Source: JANRIC01 sp033765345 (GTDB lineage Bacteria > Bacteroidota > Bacteroidia > Cytophagales > Microscillaceae). Taken from it: DNA of 23,419 bases. This document shows positions 23,407-23,419 of the stretch, piece after piece. Position 1 is the first letter of the stretch. Each line of letters starts with the position of its first letter. The stretch covers positions 1-23,419 of the forward strand of contig JANRIC010000024.1 of assembly GCA_033765345.1 (NCBI GenBank), read 5' to 3'. A model generated the notes under the pieces. The model saw only the letters and a program-made list of their open reading frames with translations. It had not been told where the DNA came from and did no database searches. The position numbers and the translations under genes were made by a program.

Positions 23407-23419
23407 AATTGATCATCAA

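Overview
The window looks like chromosomal DNA of a Bacteroidota bacterium, most likely from the Cytophagales. Intergenic DNA is AT-rich and Shine-Dalgarno sequences are scarce. Several promoters fit the Bacteroidota pattern (TTTG or TTG, about 20 nt, then TAnnTTTG). A 7TMR-DISM histidine kinase, a DM13/BIG2 lipoprotein and several small lipoproteins also fit that phylum. There are no tRNA, rRNA, CRISPR, phage or transposase genes. The genus cannot be named from what is visible.

Layout: positions 1-125 are a perfect 9-bp tandem repeat that supplies the stop codon of the first gene. At 116-4604 a leftward three-gene operon encodes a TPR tail-anchored protein, a divergent pyruvate-kinase-like enzyme and a secreted six-hairpin glycosidase. 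A rightward histidine phosphatase gene (4743-5393) meets a leftward ECF sigma factor gene (5406-5912) that has a very good promoter. A secreted protein of unknown function follows (6277-7119) with a clear terminator. At 7206-10107 a NarL-type response regulator overlaps or abuts its 7TMR-DISM histidine kinase partner.

A 696-bp divergent intergenic region (10108-10803) contains a G/C-rich operator-like palindrome and an orphan rightward terminator. It is followed by rightward genes for a CBS-pair protein and a geranylgeranyl-reductase-like flavoprotein (10804-12416). A leftward operon (12485-14944) encodes a lipoprotein with four BIG2 domains and a DM13 domain, plus a predicted outer-membrane beta-barrel. 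Small genes (membrane protein, TPR-like protein, DUF1801) lead to a 42-bp minisatellite of nine copies (16512-16889). A WS/DGAT acyltransferase fused to an SCP2 lipid-binding domain follows (16931-18703).

The right part carries a PhzF-family gene lacking the usual catalytic Glu, a cupin, two small lipoproteins, kdsB for LPS Kdo activation, and an uncharacterised 144-aa protein. The last 523 bp hold no clear gene. They end in a perfect 21-bp inverted repeat built from CACGAAT words.

No single large undescribed system such as a defence island or biosynthetic cluster is evident. The most unusual items are the DM13/BIG2 lipoprotein plus barrel operon, the WS/DGAT-SCP2 fusion, the C-domain-less pyruvate-kinase-like operon, the orphan terminator suggesting a small RNA, and the repeats.
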